A stretch of 64,000 nt of DNA from positions 930,001 through 994,000 of the forward strand of contig NZ_VCQN01000001.1 of NCBI RefSeq assembly GCF_005938125.1, in the 5' to 3' direction. Origin of the DNA: Bacillus sp. BHET2. GTDB taxonomy: Bacteria; Bacillota; Bacilli; Bacillales; Bacillaceae_B. A model generated the notes under the pieces. The model ran no database searches. It was given only the letters and a program-made list of their open reading frames with translations, and was not told the origin of the DNA. Shown here piece by piece: positions 24,613-34,148 of the stretch; the first letter of the stretch is position 1; each line of letters begins with the position of its first letter. Made by a program: the position numbers and the translations under genes.

Positions 24613-27600
24613 TTAGATGAATTTGATGTTTTGTAAGGATTTGATGCTCTGGATGTTTTTGGCTTCCCCTTGGAATAGGATGCTTGGTTGTATTGTTACG
24701 GTTTCACCAGTTGCAGCTGACCATTCGTTTGTGGAAGCAATAAGAAGGACATCCTGATTTAAGTATGCTTCTGACAACTTCCTCGTGTTAGGATGCACGA
24801 ACACAATTTCATCTTGATGTCTGTCGGATCCAATTGTAACAAAAGGAGTATCTCTCAATACGATTTCCTCTGATCCCGCATAGTATTTATGGAAGATTCC
24901 ATTAGTAGGAAGTTTAGCGTAACTCGATGATAATTTATCTCCCTGCTTAAAGAAGGCTTCCAAATCGAGTAACTCTTTTGAAAAGGTTCTCCCTGAGTAC
25001 TGATGAATCTCAGCATAAATAGCTAATACCGGCACTTCTGGCAATGTCAAAGCATATTGACGAAGCGTGATTCCCTTCATCTTTTCATGTTCCTTAAATT
25101 CAGTTGTTAAACAAACCCCGGTCCAAGTATGGCCATGTTGATCCAATTTAGTGACAGGATCAATCACTGTACTCTCTTTCAACTTGGAGTATGCACTGAC
25201 GTTTTGGAAGGAGTAACCGATGCCTCCGCCCCATGGATTCCACCACGCGCGAGGGCCAGGTGTAGGATATTGATGATCCAGGGCTTCCTTTCCGTTTATC
25301 TTCAAGGAATAGATGCCGGGATAATAGTCAGATGAAGCATGAAACGAAAGGATGCCATTCTCCACAGACCAAATACCGTCGTTTTCCTCAACCTTCACTT
25401 CACAGTTCCCATGAACCAACTGGAGTGTTTCCACTTTCGCCTGTTGACTTTGTGATTTGAACTCTCCATACACCCACTTCACACCTGGATTCCCGTGCTC
25501 AAGTTCAAAATTCACTTCAGTTACAGCTTCCTCTTTCAGTATATTTATCGAATATGCTTCTTTCTCATACCGTACTGAAAGATTCCCATGGATGTATGGA
25601 GACAACAGCGATTTGAATGAATAATCCATTGAGTCACCTACAGAGCTAACAACATCCCCTTCTGCTTTCTCTAAAGAATAAAGAGGCAATTCCTTCACTT
25701 CACCCACTTCATCCCCCATCACCAATTCTCTCCATTTAGACCAATGATTAGATGTGTTTACGCCTACTTGGATAGGACCTAGACAGATTTCTTCACTAGG
25801 CTGAATCATATCCATTTCATACTCGAAAGCCATCCGCCAATCATCTTTTCTTGCACGGGCATTATGTGGCCAGGAAACCCCGATCGTATCCCCTTTAGAA
25901 GAAGAGGTGAACATCCACCTTTCGGAAATATATTTATCATGAATATAATCCATAAAAGGAACTAGGGACTCATTTCCAATCAATACCCCTTCCTTTTGAG
26001 GGATTGCCATTCCTTCAAAAGTAGTGAATACAGGCTGTATCAACGATAGTTTCGTCTTATTTTCATCTCCAGTATTCACCACTTCATGTTTGATTTCCAC
26101 TAAGCCATCTCCATAAATCTTGTAATACGTGTTGAGAAGCATAGACGGAAAGGTGTGTGAGTCTAATGTGGTTTTCATCACCAACGCCTCAGGCAATTCG
26201 ATGAATTCAATCGACTTGGCTTCCTTCTTTGAAAATTCTTCGCTATATGGCTTACCAAATTTCGGTGTAAAAAATGTGATTGGATCCCGCATTGAAGTAG
26301 TAGAACCGATTTTAACCACGTGATTTCTTTTTTCAATTTCGACAAAGTGAGGACCATTAAAACCGATCCAGTGTTCCTCTGTTTCGGCACCAAACTTCGC
26401 GCCGAATCCTGGAAATGCAATAGACATCCTAGTCGTGAAGAAGGTTAACTCACCATTCGACCTTACTACTGTTACAGAGATTTCCTCTGACAAATGACCA
26501 TTTTGTACTAATTGAATTGGGATAGGGATGGATAACCTATCCTTAGCGCCGATTCTCTCTTTCACTTCACAAGACGCCCACTTTACTATCTTATTTTCAG
26601 GCAAATTGATAATCCAAGTGGTATCTTCTTCTACTTGACTTTCAAGATCGAGGAAAAGGGTTCCTCTGCCTTTTGGCCTCCAATTCTTTTTAACCGCTCT
26701 CAATTGAAGCTTCCCGGTTTTCTTAGGAAATACACCCATTTTGAAAGGAATTTCCTCCCCATTAATCTCAATGTTAGCCCCGACGGTTGGGTGGGTTTTC
26801 CATGGGCTTGGCTCATTATTTGTCATCGAGACCTTTACAGGGAATGTCCCCTTCCATACTGTAGCCACTGAAATAGTCTCATGGAAGTCATGATCCACAG
26901 TAGAGGATTTTATACCGGATAAAGAAATCTCAAGGGGCATTTCCTTACGATTTTCCACCTGATAGGTTACAAAATGTTCCTCTTTTTCAAGGAGCTTAAA
27001 GTCTGGGATATTCATTCCCACTAACAAATCATTGGTTTCGATTAAACGAATCCCTCTTCCAGTTCGTTCAAATTGGATACGAACGAATTCTTCTCCAACT
27101 TCCCACCTGTATTCATAATACGAATGGTCATTCACTTTCAACACATCAGGTTTGATTTCAATCAAACGCTGACTGGTTGTATACCAATCATATTTGTTAA
27201 AGAATGGCTTCAACAGGTCAATTTGCAGCACCATGGGAATAAAATTCATTAAGTGAACCGTATCATCACGGTCCTCCCAAAAGAACCCACATTTTTTATA
27301 AAGAGGAACGGCTTTAGTATTTCCTGGCCACGTAAACAAGTCAAGTCTCGGCCATTTCAATTCCACCGTTTTTTCTACTGCTTTTAAAACAAGCTGTTTC
27401 CCAATTTTCAATCCCTGAAATTTAGGGTGCACATTTAATAATGGTATATATAATGCTCCTTGATCTTCACGGTATTCAGAAAGTCCACAATAACCTGCAA
27501 CTTCATCCCCAACCATAGCCAAAAACAGATGGATATTCGTGGAGTTGGATTCTTTATCCTTCACATCCTGCTCTGTGGTGACTGTTGAATCCCCACCCCA

Positions 27601-27693
27601 ATTTTCACGGCTTTCATTCCACATTTTTGCAATACCTTTTGCTAGATCTTCATGATACTCTACAATTTCCACATGCTCCAAAGTTGTCTTCAT
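24613..27693 (-). CDS. GNAT acetyltransferase fused to a large beta-rich region (1026 residues)
   Basis: A very large protein. Residues ~1-155 form a complete GNAT domain: LNVHPKFQGLKIGKQLVLKAVE carries the acetyl-CoA motif and NTKAVPLYKKCGFFWEDRDD the C-terminal motif. The next ~870 residues have no membrane helix or signal and consist of alternating strands rich in E, K, S and T, with several blocks that read like tandem immunoglobulin- or carbohydrate-binding-like sandwiches. The last third contains TPGPRAWWNPWGGGIGYSFQNVSAY, aromatic and glycine-rich like sugar-active enzymes. I do not recognise a named family for the long part. GGAGGA is eight bases before ATG 27693; a 21-codon ORF ends 14 bases upstream, implying coupled translation. 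Confidence 0.75.
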   Translation of the reverse strand: MKTTLEHVEIVEYHEDLAKGIAKMWNESRENWGGDSTVTTEQDVKDKESNSTNIHLFLAMVGDEVAGYCGLSEYREDQGALYIPLLNVHPKFQGLKIGKQLVLKAVEKTVELKWPRLDLFTWPGNTKAVPLYKKCGFFWEDRDDTVHLMNFIPMVLQIDLLKPFFNKYDWYTTSQRLIEIKPDVLKVNDHSYYEYRWEVGEEFVRIQFERTGRGIRLIETNDLLVGMNIPDFKLLEKEEHFVTYQVENRKEMPLEISLSGIKSSTVDHDFHETISVATVWKGTFPVKVSMTNNEPSPWKTHPTVGANIEINGEEIPFKMGVFPKKTGKLQLRAVKKNWRPKGRGTLFLDLESQVEEDTTWIINLPENKIVKWASCEVKERIGAKDRLSIPIPIQLVQNGHLSEEISVTVVRSNGELTFFTTRMSIAFPGFGAKFGAETEEHWIGFNGPHFVEIEKRNHVVKIGSTTSMRDPITFFTPKFGKPYSEEFSKKEAKSIEFIELPEALVMKTTLDSHTFPSMLLNTYYKIYGDGLVEIKHEVVNTGDENKTKLSLIQPVFTTFEGMAIPQKEGVLIGNESLVPFMDYIHDKYISERWMFTSSSKGDTIGVSWPHNARARKDDWRMAFEYEMDMIQPSEEICLGPIQVGVNTSNHWSKWRELVMGDEVGEVKELPLYSLEKAEGDVVSSVGDSMDYSFKSLLSPYIHGNLSVRYEKEAYSINILKEEAVTEVNFELEHGNPGVKWVYGEFKSQSQQAKVETLQLVHGNCEVKVEENDGIWSVENGILSFHASSDYYPGIYSLKINGKEALDHQYPTPGPRAWWNPWGGGIGYSFQNVSAYSKLKESTVIDPVTKLDQHGHTWTGVCLTTEFKEHEKMKGITLRQYALTLPEVPVLAIYAEIHQYSGRTFSKELLDLEAFFKQGDKLSSSYAKLPTNGIFHKYYAGSEEIVLRDTPFVTIGSDRHQDEIVFVHPNTRKLSEAYLNQDVLLIASTNEWSAATGETVTIQPSILFQGEAKNIQSIKSLQNIKFI

Positions 27694-27707
27694 ATTGTCC
27701 TCCTACG

Positions 27708-27773
27708 CTAGGTTTTGAGTGAAAGAACCTCATAGTCATTGATTTTTTGAATTGCTTCGACGATCATAATCAT
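27708..27773 (-). CDS. 21-residue peptide ORF immediately upstream of the giant GNAT gene
   Basis: ATG at 27773 with AAAGGAGG and a spacing of eight; the upstream ATG at 27779 is only two bases from the site and less likely. It encodes 21 residues: a hydrophobic start MIMIVEAI, then QKINDYEVLSLKT. The stop lies 14 bases before the GNAT start, whose own ribosome site is in the gap. The strong site and tight spacing suggest a real translated ORF, either a leader or a small peptide that may be the GNAT substrate. No homology is known to me. Confidence 0.5.
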   Translation of the reverse strand: MIMIVEAIQKINDYEVLSLKT

Positions 27774-27821
27774 CGCCATCGCCTCCTTTCATTTATTGGA
27801 AAGATTTTCTTCCTCATCCAC

Positions 27822-27850
27822 AGTTTAAGATTTTTAAGCGATTAAGTAAA
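27822..27850 (-). promoter_or_regulatory. Candidate promoter for the peptide/giant GNAT unit
   Basis: On the minus strand TTTACT (27845-27850), 17-bp spacer, TAAACT (27822-27827), 48 bp before the peptide start. Each hexamer matches the SigA consensus at four of six positions. Confidence 0.35.
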
Positions 27851-27971
27851 GAATATTCTAATAAAAAAAAAGATTGCATTTTCTTTTAAATTGTAAGAAA
27901 AATGGTAAATAGGAATATTTTATGTTCGATTAGGCAACCTACAAAGTAAAAAGAAGGGTAGGATATTGAAG

Positions 27972-28310
27972 ATGAAACGGATTATTCCAATCATTCTTGC
28001 GCTTGCCATGATGCCTGTGCTGAACACGGCGTTTTTTGAAGGACTTACGATTGTTCATGCACAGCAAGAAATTCCTTCCTATGCGAAATGGGGAAGTCTC
28101 GCAGTAAGAAAGACGAAAGATAAATACCCTGACGCTGCTATAATTGACTATCTTCATATAGGAAAGGAAAACGGATCTAAAATATCAACTGAAAAATTCA
28201 AACTATGGTTGAAACAGGGCGGAAAGGAATTCGGTGTACTTGTGGATATTCAGTTTGAAACGAACAGTGAGAAATTGATTGAAATCAGGTTTAAGGAAAC
28301 AGATCGTTAA
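27972..28310 (+). CDS. Secreted DUF3889-like protein (YqzG/YpfG type)
   Basis: A 112-residue exported protein: signal peptide (about 1-29, ending VHAQQ), then YAKWGSLAVRKTKDKYPDAAIIDYLHIGK (about 34-62) and FKLWLKQGGKEFGVLVDIQFET, the pattern of the small DUF3889 family. An upstream TTG at 27966 is an equally possible start; the ATG is eight bases from TAGGAT. Function of the family is unknown. Single gene with a terminator, convergent with ykfD. Confidence 0.7.
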   Translation: MKRIIPIILALAMMPVLNTAFFEGLTIVHAQQEIPSYAKWGSLAVRKTKDKYPDAAIIDYLHIGKENGSKISTEKFKLWLKQGGKEFGVLVDIQFETNSEKLIEIRFKETDR

Positions 28311-28330
28311 CTGTTACAACTCTAAACAAA

Positions 28331-28364
28331 GAGATCAAAGGTTTCGCCCCTTTGACCTCTTTTG
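28331..28364. terminator. Terminator shared by the DUF3889 gene and the dpp-ykf operon
   Basis: GAGATCAAAGG pairs with CCTTTGACCTC (one mismatch) around a 7-nt loop; TTTT follows on the plus strand. It is the only terminator seen downstream of ykfD. Confidence 0.7.
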
Positions 28365-28432
28365 GTGATCCTTCGCCATTTTTATTTATTACACCCCTGA
28401 ATATTTCTCTCCGAATCTTTCCTCTATCCCCC

Positions 28433-29437
28433 TTACTTTGTGGCCGCTACTTCGCCTTGATCATTTGCAAATTTTTTATCATAAAGGTGACAAGCAACAA
28501 AGTGCTTTTCTTCGACTTCCTGCCATTTTGGCTTGTGGGTCGCACATGCTTCCATCGCTACAGGACAGCGGGTTCTGAACACACATCCGCTCGGTGGATT
28601 GATTGGGCTTGGGATTTCCCCTTGAATAATCAGTCTTTCACGTGCATCCTCAATATCGGGATCTGGTATCGGAATCGCAGAAAGTAATGCTTGGGTATAG
28701 GGATGGATCGGCTTCTTGTAAAGCTCTTTACTTTCTGTTAATTCCACAATATGACCTAAATACATGACACCGATCCGGTTACTGAAATGTTTAACCATCG
28801 AAAGGTCATGTGCGATAAATAAAAATGTTATGCCTTTTTCCTTTTGAAGTTTTGTTAATAAGTTTACGATTTGTGCCTGTACGGATACATCGAGAGCAGA
28901 AATCGGTTCATCCGCGATGATGAATTCCGGATCAAGAGCCAGTGCCCTTGCTATTCCTATACGCTGACGTTGTCCTCCACTGAACTCGTGGGGATAGCGA
29001 TTGGCATGATCCCGGTTAAGCCCGACATCCTCCAACAGTTGATAAATACGTTCCAACTGTTCTTTCTTATCCCGGTATAAGCCGTGGGCTTCCATCGGTT
29101 CCGCGATGATTTCACGTACAGTGGAGCGAGGATTAAGAGAAGCGTATGGATCTTGGAATATCATCTGCATGTTCCGGTGAAAGGAGAGTTTCTCTTTCTC
29201 AGGAAGAGTATGAACGTTCCTCCCATCAAATAGGACTTCTCCTTCTGTACGGTCATACAGGTCGATGATGGTTCGACCTGTTGTCGACTTCCCGCAACCA
29301 GATTCCCCCACTAACCCGAATGTCTCCCCCTTATAAATATCAAATGATATACAATCTACTGCTTTTAATGTCTTTCCTTTATCAAGCTGAAAGTATTTCT
29401 TTAAGTCTTTCACTTCAAGTAATTTGTGATTCTTCAT
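28433..29437 (-). CDS. ykfD: Peptide ABC transporter ATP-binding protein
   Basis: A 334-residue OppF/DppF-type ATPase. Walker [13 protein letters not shown] (about 41-52), Q-loop [17 protein letters not shown] signature [15 protein letters not shown] (about 151-165), Walker [14 protein letters not shown] and H-loop FIAHDLSMV, plus the C-terminal oligopeptide extension with [14 protein letters not shown] cysteines that bind an iron-sulfur cluster in this family. It is the last gene of the dpp-ykf operon and its start overlaps the ykfC stop (ATGA). With DppD it gives the two ATPases the importer needs. Confidence 0.92.
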   Translation of the reverse strand: MKNHKLLEVKDLKKYFQLDKGKTLKAVDCISFDIYKGETFGLVGESGCGKSTTGRTIIDLYDRTEGEVLFDGRNVHTLPEKEKLSFHRNMQMIFQDPYASLNPRSTVREIIAEPMEAHGLYRDKKEQLERIYQLLEDVGLNRDHANRYPHEFSGGQRQRIGIARALALDPEFIIADEPISALDVSVQAQIVNLLTKLQKEKGITFLFIAHDLSMVKHFSNRIGVMYLGHIVELTESKELYKKPIHPYTQALLSAIPIPDPDIEDARERLIIQGEIPSPINPPSGCVFRTRCPVAMEACATHKPKWQEVEEKHFVACHLYDKKFANDQGEVAATK

Positions 29438-30357
29438 GGTAATTCCTCCGCTTCCTCCCAGTACCGTCTGGCAACACAGAGCTCTTTCTCGTAATAGGTC
29501 CCTTTTAATGGAATAACTTCAATTGTTTTTCCAGTGTTAGGGGAGTGAATCATCTTTCCTTCACCATGATAGATCCCGACATGACGAATATCCCCTTTTC
29601 CTTTTTCAGAAGCAAAAAACAGGAGATCTCCAGGCTTCAATTCACCCAAAGGGACATTTTTTCCTTTTTCAGCTTGATCACCGGCATCTCGTGGAATCAG
29701 ATAACCCTGTGATTTACACATCGTGTAACTGAATCCTGAGCAATCATATCCATAGCTCGTCATCCCTCCCCATAAATAAGGGAGATCAAGAAAGGCTTCA
29801 GCTGATTTAACAATGTCTTTGCCACTTCCCTTTTGATCGTTAACTCTCGAGGGAGAAATGATGACGTCGCTCTTTCTTAACAAGCCTGTACCCATAGGGG
29901 TAGCTACTTCAATCATGACATCAAGCTCTTTCAACACGGGTAAAATGGTTTGAAAACTCAATTCCAATTGTAATTCGTTAACTTCATTGAATAAATTTGT
30001 GAAGCTGCTTTTGACAATAGCATAATTCTCAGATTGAGGGGACTCATTTAGTGAAAGCTGTTTGCTTGGTACCCAACCAGGGTATCCCCTTTCGTCTTTA
30101 TTCGACGCCTGGTCAGGAATGATGACACGGGACCAACCGTTTACCTCTTCCAGGACCAATACCTCTTGACCAAATAGGCCTTGAGATTGTATCCTGTTCT
30201 CATCACAAAGAGCTATGCGAGTTTCGTGTGTTAAGGAATCTAACCATTTGGTGATTTCAACTGGATTTGAAATGGCTGGTGAATCTAATTTACGTGCTGA
30301 ATCTTGATTTGTCCATACAGTTGCTACAGGTACTGCAATCAGAGCTTTTGTCTTCAT
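29434..30357 (-). CDS. ykfC: Gamma-D-glutamyl-L-diamino acid endopeptidase (NlpC/P60)
   Basis: A 307-residue cytoplasmic murein-peptide endopeptidase. Two SH3-like domains (about 1-160) precede an NlpC/P60 domain (about 175-300) with catalytic cysteine in YGYDCSGFSY, histidine in RHVGIYHG and a third polar residue in MIHSPNTG. No signal peptide, as expected of YkfC, which cuts L-Ala-D-Glu from diamino acid in free peptides rather than in the wall. ATG at 30357 has GGGGGA at a good distance; the ATG six bases upstream abuts it. Lies between ykfB (19 bp) and ykfD (4-bp overlap). Confidence 0.92.
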   Translation of the reverse strand: MKTKALIAVPVATVWTNQDSARKLDSPAISNPVEITKWLDSLTHETRIALCDENRIQSQGLFGQEVLVLEEVNGWSRVIIPDQASNKDERGYPGWVPSKQLSLNESPQSENYAIVKSSFTNLFNEVNELQLELSFQTILPVLKELDVMIEVATPMGTGLLRKSDVIISPSRVNDQKGSGKDIVKSAEAFLDLPYLWGGMTSYGYDCSGFSYTMCKSQGYLIPRDAGDQAEKGKNVPLGELKPGDLLFFASEKGKGDIRHVGIYHGEGKMIHSPNTGKTIEVIPLKGTYYEKELCVARRYWEEAEELP

Positions 30358-30376
30358 CTCCATTCCCCCAATTCAT

Positions 30377-31456
30377 TTAAACTTCAACTCTATCTATACC
30401 TAATCCTGAGTTTGTAGGCAGTGTGATCTTTCGACCGTTATACTCTATGCCTCCCAAAACGATATCTTTAGCCAGCATAAGAGGGGCATCGAAATCAAAT
30501 CGTGTGACATTTTTTTTACTTGCTGCAAAATGGGCCGCAGCCGTTATACCTAGACGGGTTTCAATCATGCTACCGACCATGCATTCCACCCCGCATATTT
30601 CTGCCATGCTATTAATTTTCTGAGCCTGGTAAATCCCTCCTGCTTTCATAAGCTTTATGTTGATCAGATCTGCGCTTCGGGTCCTTAAAACTTCAAATGC
30701 TTGATGTGGTGTGAAAATACTCTCATCTGCCATAATCAAGGTATCCACCGCATCAGTGACCCTCTTTAGTCCGACAATGTCATGAGCTGGCACCGGCTGC
30801 TCAACTAATTCGATATTAAGATCAAGGTCTTCCATTTTTCGAATCGCTTTCACTGCGGCTTTCGATTCCCAGCCTTGATTGGCATCCAGTCTAATTTTGA
30901 CTTCGTATCCAATTCGTTGACGGATCTCATGAATTCTTTTAATATCTGTTTCGATTTCATCTTTGCCAACTTTCACTTTCAATACGTCAAAGCCTTTTTT
31001 CACATAAGCTTCTGCGTCATCCCCCATTTCCTTGGTGCTATTGACGCTCACAGTGTAATCAGTCTCCAGCTCATGACGGTACCCGCCCAAGAACTGATAA
31101 AGAGGTAGATTACATTGTTGTGCAAGGCAGTCGTATAAAGCCATATCAACTGCAGCTTTCGCGCTTGAATTTCGGACGAGAGAAGAGTGAAGTTGTTGAA
31201 ACAGATATTCATAGTTCAAAAGATTTCTTCCTACCATTAGGGGTTTAATTACCTGTTGGATGGCTGACTCAATGCTACACAAGCTGTCTCCTGTTATGAC
31301 TACTGTAGGAGGAGCTTCTCCCCATCCAACTATTCCGTTATCGCATGTGATTTTCACAATGATAGCTTCTGCCACATTAACGGTGCGTAAAGCTGTTTTG
31401 AATGGGGTATGTAAAGGGACGGCGGTTCGGAATGTTTCAATTCGATGGATCTTCAT
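30377..31456 (-). CDS. ykfB: L-Ala-D/L-Glu epimerase (dipeptide epimerase)
   Basis: A 359-residue enolase-superfamily enzyme of the muconate-lactonising subgroup. Catalytic lysine motif LKVKVGK (about 161), metal ligands in RLDANQG (about 191), ELVEQP (about 219) and MADES (about 244), and second-side lysine NIKLMKAGG (about 268). Epimerises L-Ala-D-Glu from murein so that ordinary peptidases can cut it. Start overlaps the stop of ykfA (ATGA). Context in the dpp-ykf operon makes the assignment firm. Confidence 0.93.
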   Translation of the reverse strand: MKIHRIETFRTAVPLHTPFKTALRTVNVAEAIIVKITCDNGIVGWGEAPPTVVITGDSLCSIESAIQQVIKPLMVGRNLLNYEYLFQQLHSSLVRNSSAKAAVDMALYDCLAQQCNLPLYQFLGGYRHELETDYTVSVNSTKEMGDDAEAYVKKGFDVLKVKVGKDEIETDIKRIHEIRQRIGYEVKIRLDANQGWESKAAVKAIRKMEDLDLNIELVEQPVPAHDIVGLKRVTDAVDTLIMADESIFTPHQAFEVLRTRSADLINIKLMKAGGIYQAQKINSMAEICGVECMVGSMIETRLGITAAAHFAASKKNVTRFDFDAPLMLAKDIVLGGIEYNGRKITLPTNSGLGIDRVEV

Positions 31457-32388
31457 TCATTCTCATCCTCGTTTATGCCCGTTTCGATACTAAAGCTATG
31501 GTCATACGTATTCATTCTTCCCATGCTGCCTATAGGAATAGCGATACTTGGGGAAGAATGTCCAATATTAAACCCCTTCATAACGGGTTTTCCTGCACAA
31601 GAAATATGTTCGTTCAGCACTTCATCGAGTGTCAGGGAACTTTCACGTTTCTTAGGCTCACAGTTTTTGAAGTCACCGATGATAATACCCGCAGAATCAT
31701 TGAATTTATTAGCCATTTTCAACTGATTTATCATTCGATCAACCTTATAAGGTTCTTCATCTATGTCTTCTATAAATAAAATTTTCCCTTTAGTATTTAT
31801 TTCGAAAGGCGTCCCTAAAGTACTGACTAATAACGTAAGATTCCCACCTATTACAGGACCATTCGCAACTCCTTCTACAACCGTCTCAAGTTTTGATCGA
31901 TTAAAAGTATAGTCTATATCTTTTGTATGAAACAGCTGTTGAAAGGATTCCTTGGTTAATTCATGTACGTCAGGTAGACCGATATCTGAACTTAACATAG
32001 GTCCATGAAACGTAACGAGTCCAGTTTTTTGATGAATAGCTGTATGTAAAAATGTAATATCGCTATATCCCCAAAAGATCTTCGGGTTCTTCCCAATCAA
32101 GTCAAAATCTAATTTGGATACAATGCGACCTGTTCCAAAGCCGCCACATGCACAAATAATCGCATTTACGTCCCTGTCTTGAAACATCATATGTATATCT
32201 TCAGTTCGTTCTTGGTCTCCCCCAGCCAGGTAACCAAATTTCTTATGAACTGATTTCCCAAGCTTAATATTTAACCCTAATTCCTCAAGGTAGCCCAATG
32301 CTTTTTTTAAAGGTTCAGATTTTGGCGGACTTGCAGGAGCTATTACTCCAACGGTATCCCCTTTTTTCAGCTTAGAAGGTTTCAACAT
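31453..32388 (-). CDS. ykfA: Muramoyltetrapeptide L,D-carboxypeptidase (S66 family)
   Basis: A 311-residue S66 peptidase. GDTVGVIAPASPP at the N-terminus, catalytic serine in WGYSDITFLH (about 110), acid in FIEDIDEEPY (about 211) and histidine in NIGHSSPSIAIP (about 280). Removes D-alanine from cytoplasmic murein tetrapeptides. A longer in-frame start at 32499 would overlap dppE and lacks a site; ATG 32388 (or GTG 32391) with AAAGGGG is preferred and aligns with the known family start. Preceded by a 93-bp gap holding a small hairpin, the widest in the operon. Confidence 0.9.
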   Translation of the reverse strand: MLKPSKLKKGDTVGVIAPASPPKSEPLKKALGYLEELGLNIKLGKSVHKKFGYLAGGDQERTEDIHMMFQDRDVNAIICACGGFGTGRIVSKLDFDLIGKNPKIFWGYSDITFLHTAIHQKTGLVTFHGPMLSSDIGLPDVHELTKESFQQLFHTKDIDYTFNRSKLETVVEGVANGPVIGGNLTLLVSTLGTPFEINTKGKILFIEDIDEEPYKVDRMINQLKMANKFNDSAGIIIGDFKNCEPKKRESSLTLDEVLNEHISCAGKPVMKGFNIGHSSPSIAIPIGSMGRMNTYDHSFSIETGINEDENE

Positions 32389-32480
32389 CACACTTTCTCG
32401 ACCCCTTTCGTAGAAAAAGAGGGAGCAAACCCATGGCATCAAATGCCCTGCGTTCCTCCACTCATACTGTTTCCAAACCA

Positions 32481-34106
32481 TTATTTTTTGTCGGCCCATT
32501 TCAATTCCATATAACCAACTGGATGACGAACAATGCCTGACACATCTTCATTTTGTAAATATACATGATTGTAGAAGTGGATTGGGATGATTGGCATTTC
32601 ATCCATTAAGATCTTTTCTGCCTCGTACATATATTCGAAACGTTTCTCCTCATCTGCTTCATTTTTGGCTTGTTTGATTAGCCCGTCATACTCGTCATTG
32701 CTCCAACCAGTACGGTTCATCGAATGACCTGTTTGGAAATTTTCTAAGAAGTTGATTGGATCAGCATAGTCTGCTATGAATGAGCTACGTGATAATTGGA
32801 ATTTTAATGCTTTTTGTTCATCCTGGAATACGTTCCATTCCATATTGGCTAATTTAACGTCTACATCAAGGTTTTCCTTGAACATTTGTTGAAGGGCTTC
32901 TGCAATCTTCTGATGAGTATCACTTGTGCTATACGTTAATGTCACTTCAGGAAGTTTATCATAGCCTTCCTCTTCCATTCCTTTTTTCAAAAGAGCTTTT
33001 GCTTCTTCAATATCTGTTTTCACTAATTCTCCGTTTGCTTCACGGAAATCGTTTCCGGATGGATCTTTGAACCCCTTTGAAACAAATCCGTATGCTGCTT
33101 TCTCTTTGTTCTTCGTGACAAAATCAACCATTTGTTGTTGATCGACTGCCATAGCGAATGCTTTACGAATATTCTCGTTTTGGAAAGGCTCCTTCTCTAA
33201 GTTGAATCGATAAAAGTAGGTTCCCGCTTGATCTTCTACATTGACTTTACCTTCTTCGAATAACTGTTTACTTAAATCAGCGGGTACGTCTGCTGTATCA
33301 AGCTCTCCGGTTTTATATAATTGATAATCGGTGTTTGTATCGTTCACCATTGCCCAGTGAATTTTATCTAATTTAACTGAATCTTTATCCCAATATTGAT
33401 CATTCTTCTCCATGACAAAATGGCTGTCATGCTCCCATTCTGTTAACTTAAACGGACCGTTTGCAACGAAAGAATCCGCTTCTGCAAACCATTCAGGGTT
33501 TTCAGTAGCAACCTTCTCATTAATCGGAAAGAATGCCGGATTGGCAATAACGCTTAAGAAATAAGCTTGTGGACTTGTTAAGGTAACTTCAAACGTCTTC
33601 TCATCCTTCGCGGCTACTTTCACTTCATCAGCTGAACCCTTCCCTGTATTGAACGCTTCTCCACCTTCAATGAAATAACCTAAGAAAGCAGCTGGCGATC
33701 CTGTTTCCGGATTCAATAGACGCTTCCAAGCAAAAACGAAATCTCCAGCCGTTACATCGTCACCATTCGACCACTTGGCATTGTCACGAATGTGGAAAGT
33801 ATAAACTTTACCATCTTCGGACACATCCCATTTTTCTGCCATGGCCGGTTCAGGTTCATGATCTGAGTTCAAACGAGTCATTCCTTCCATCAAGTTGTTC
33901 AGTGCTGTCCAGGAATAGGAATCAAACCCGATAGGAGGATCGAAAGATGTTGGTTCTGCACCATTATTCAAATGAAGAACCTTTCCTGTATTTTCCTTCT
34001 TACTGTCTCCACTACTTGACTCACTCCCTGCATCCTTTGTGGCTGTACAAGCAGCCAGAACAAACAAGAGCATCCCTACTAAAAAGACCGATAATACCTT
34101 TTTCAT
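32481..34106 (-). CDS. dppE: Dipeptide/oligopeptide-binding lipoprotein
   Basis: A 541-residue SBP type 5 lipoprotein: signal peptide with lipobox VLAAC (cysteine 20), then LHLNNGAEPTSFDPPIGFDS typical of the OppA/DppE N-terminus, and the family signature AEKWDVSEDGKVYTFHIRDNAKWSNGD (about 92-118). It captures di- or oligopeptides outside the membrane for DppBC. GAGGGGG is eight bases before ATG. Follows dppD by 42 bp. Confidence 0.93.
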   Translation of the reverse strand: MKKVLSVFLVGMLLFVLAACTATKDAGSESSSGDSKKENTGKVLHLNNGAEPTSFDPPIGFDSYSWTALNNLMEGMTRLNSDHEPEPAMAEKWDVSEDGKVYTFHIRDNAKWSNGDDVTAGDFVFAWKRLLNPETGSPAAFLGYFIEGGEAFNTGKGSADEVKVAAKDEKTFEVTLTSPQAYFLSVIANPAFFPINEKVATENPEWFAEADSFVANGPFKLTEWEHDSHFVMEKNDQYWDKDSVKLDKIHWAMVNDTNTDYQLYKTGELDTADVPADLSKQLFEEGKVNVEDQAGTYFYRFNLEKEPFQNENIRKAFAMAVDQQQMVDFVTKNKEKAAYGFVSKGFKDPSGNDFREANGELVKTDIEEAKALLKKGMEEEGYDKLPEVTLTYSTSDTHQKIAEALQQMFKENLDVDVKLANMEWNVFQDEQKALKFQLSRSSFIADYADPINFLENFQTGHSMNRTGWSNDEYDGLIKQAKNEADEEKRFEYMYEAEKILMDEMPIIPIHFYNHVYLQNEDVSGIVRHPVGYMELKWADKK

Positions 34107-34148
34107 GATTTTCCCCCTCTTATACTATTTATCTATCACACAATTAGC

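Noticed and set aside
28352..28687. 111-codon frame antisense to ykfD
   Set aside because: Shadow of the ABC ATPase gene, no ribosome site.
31402..31779. 125-codon frame antisense to ykfA/ykfB
   Set aside because: Shadow of two well-supported enzymes.
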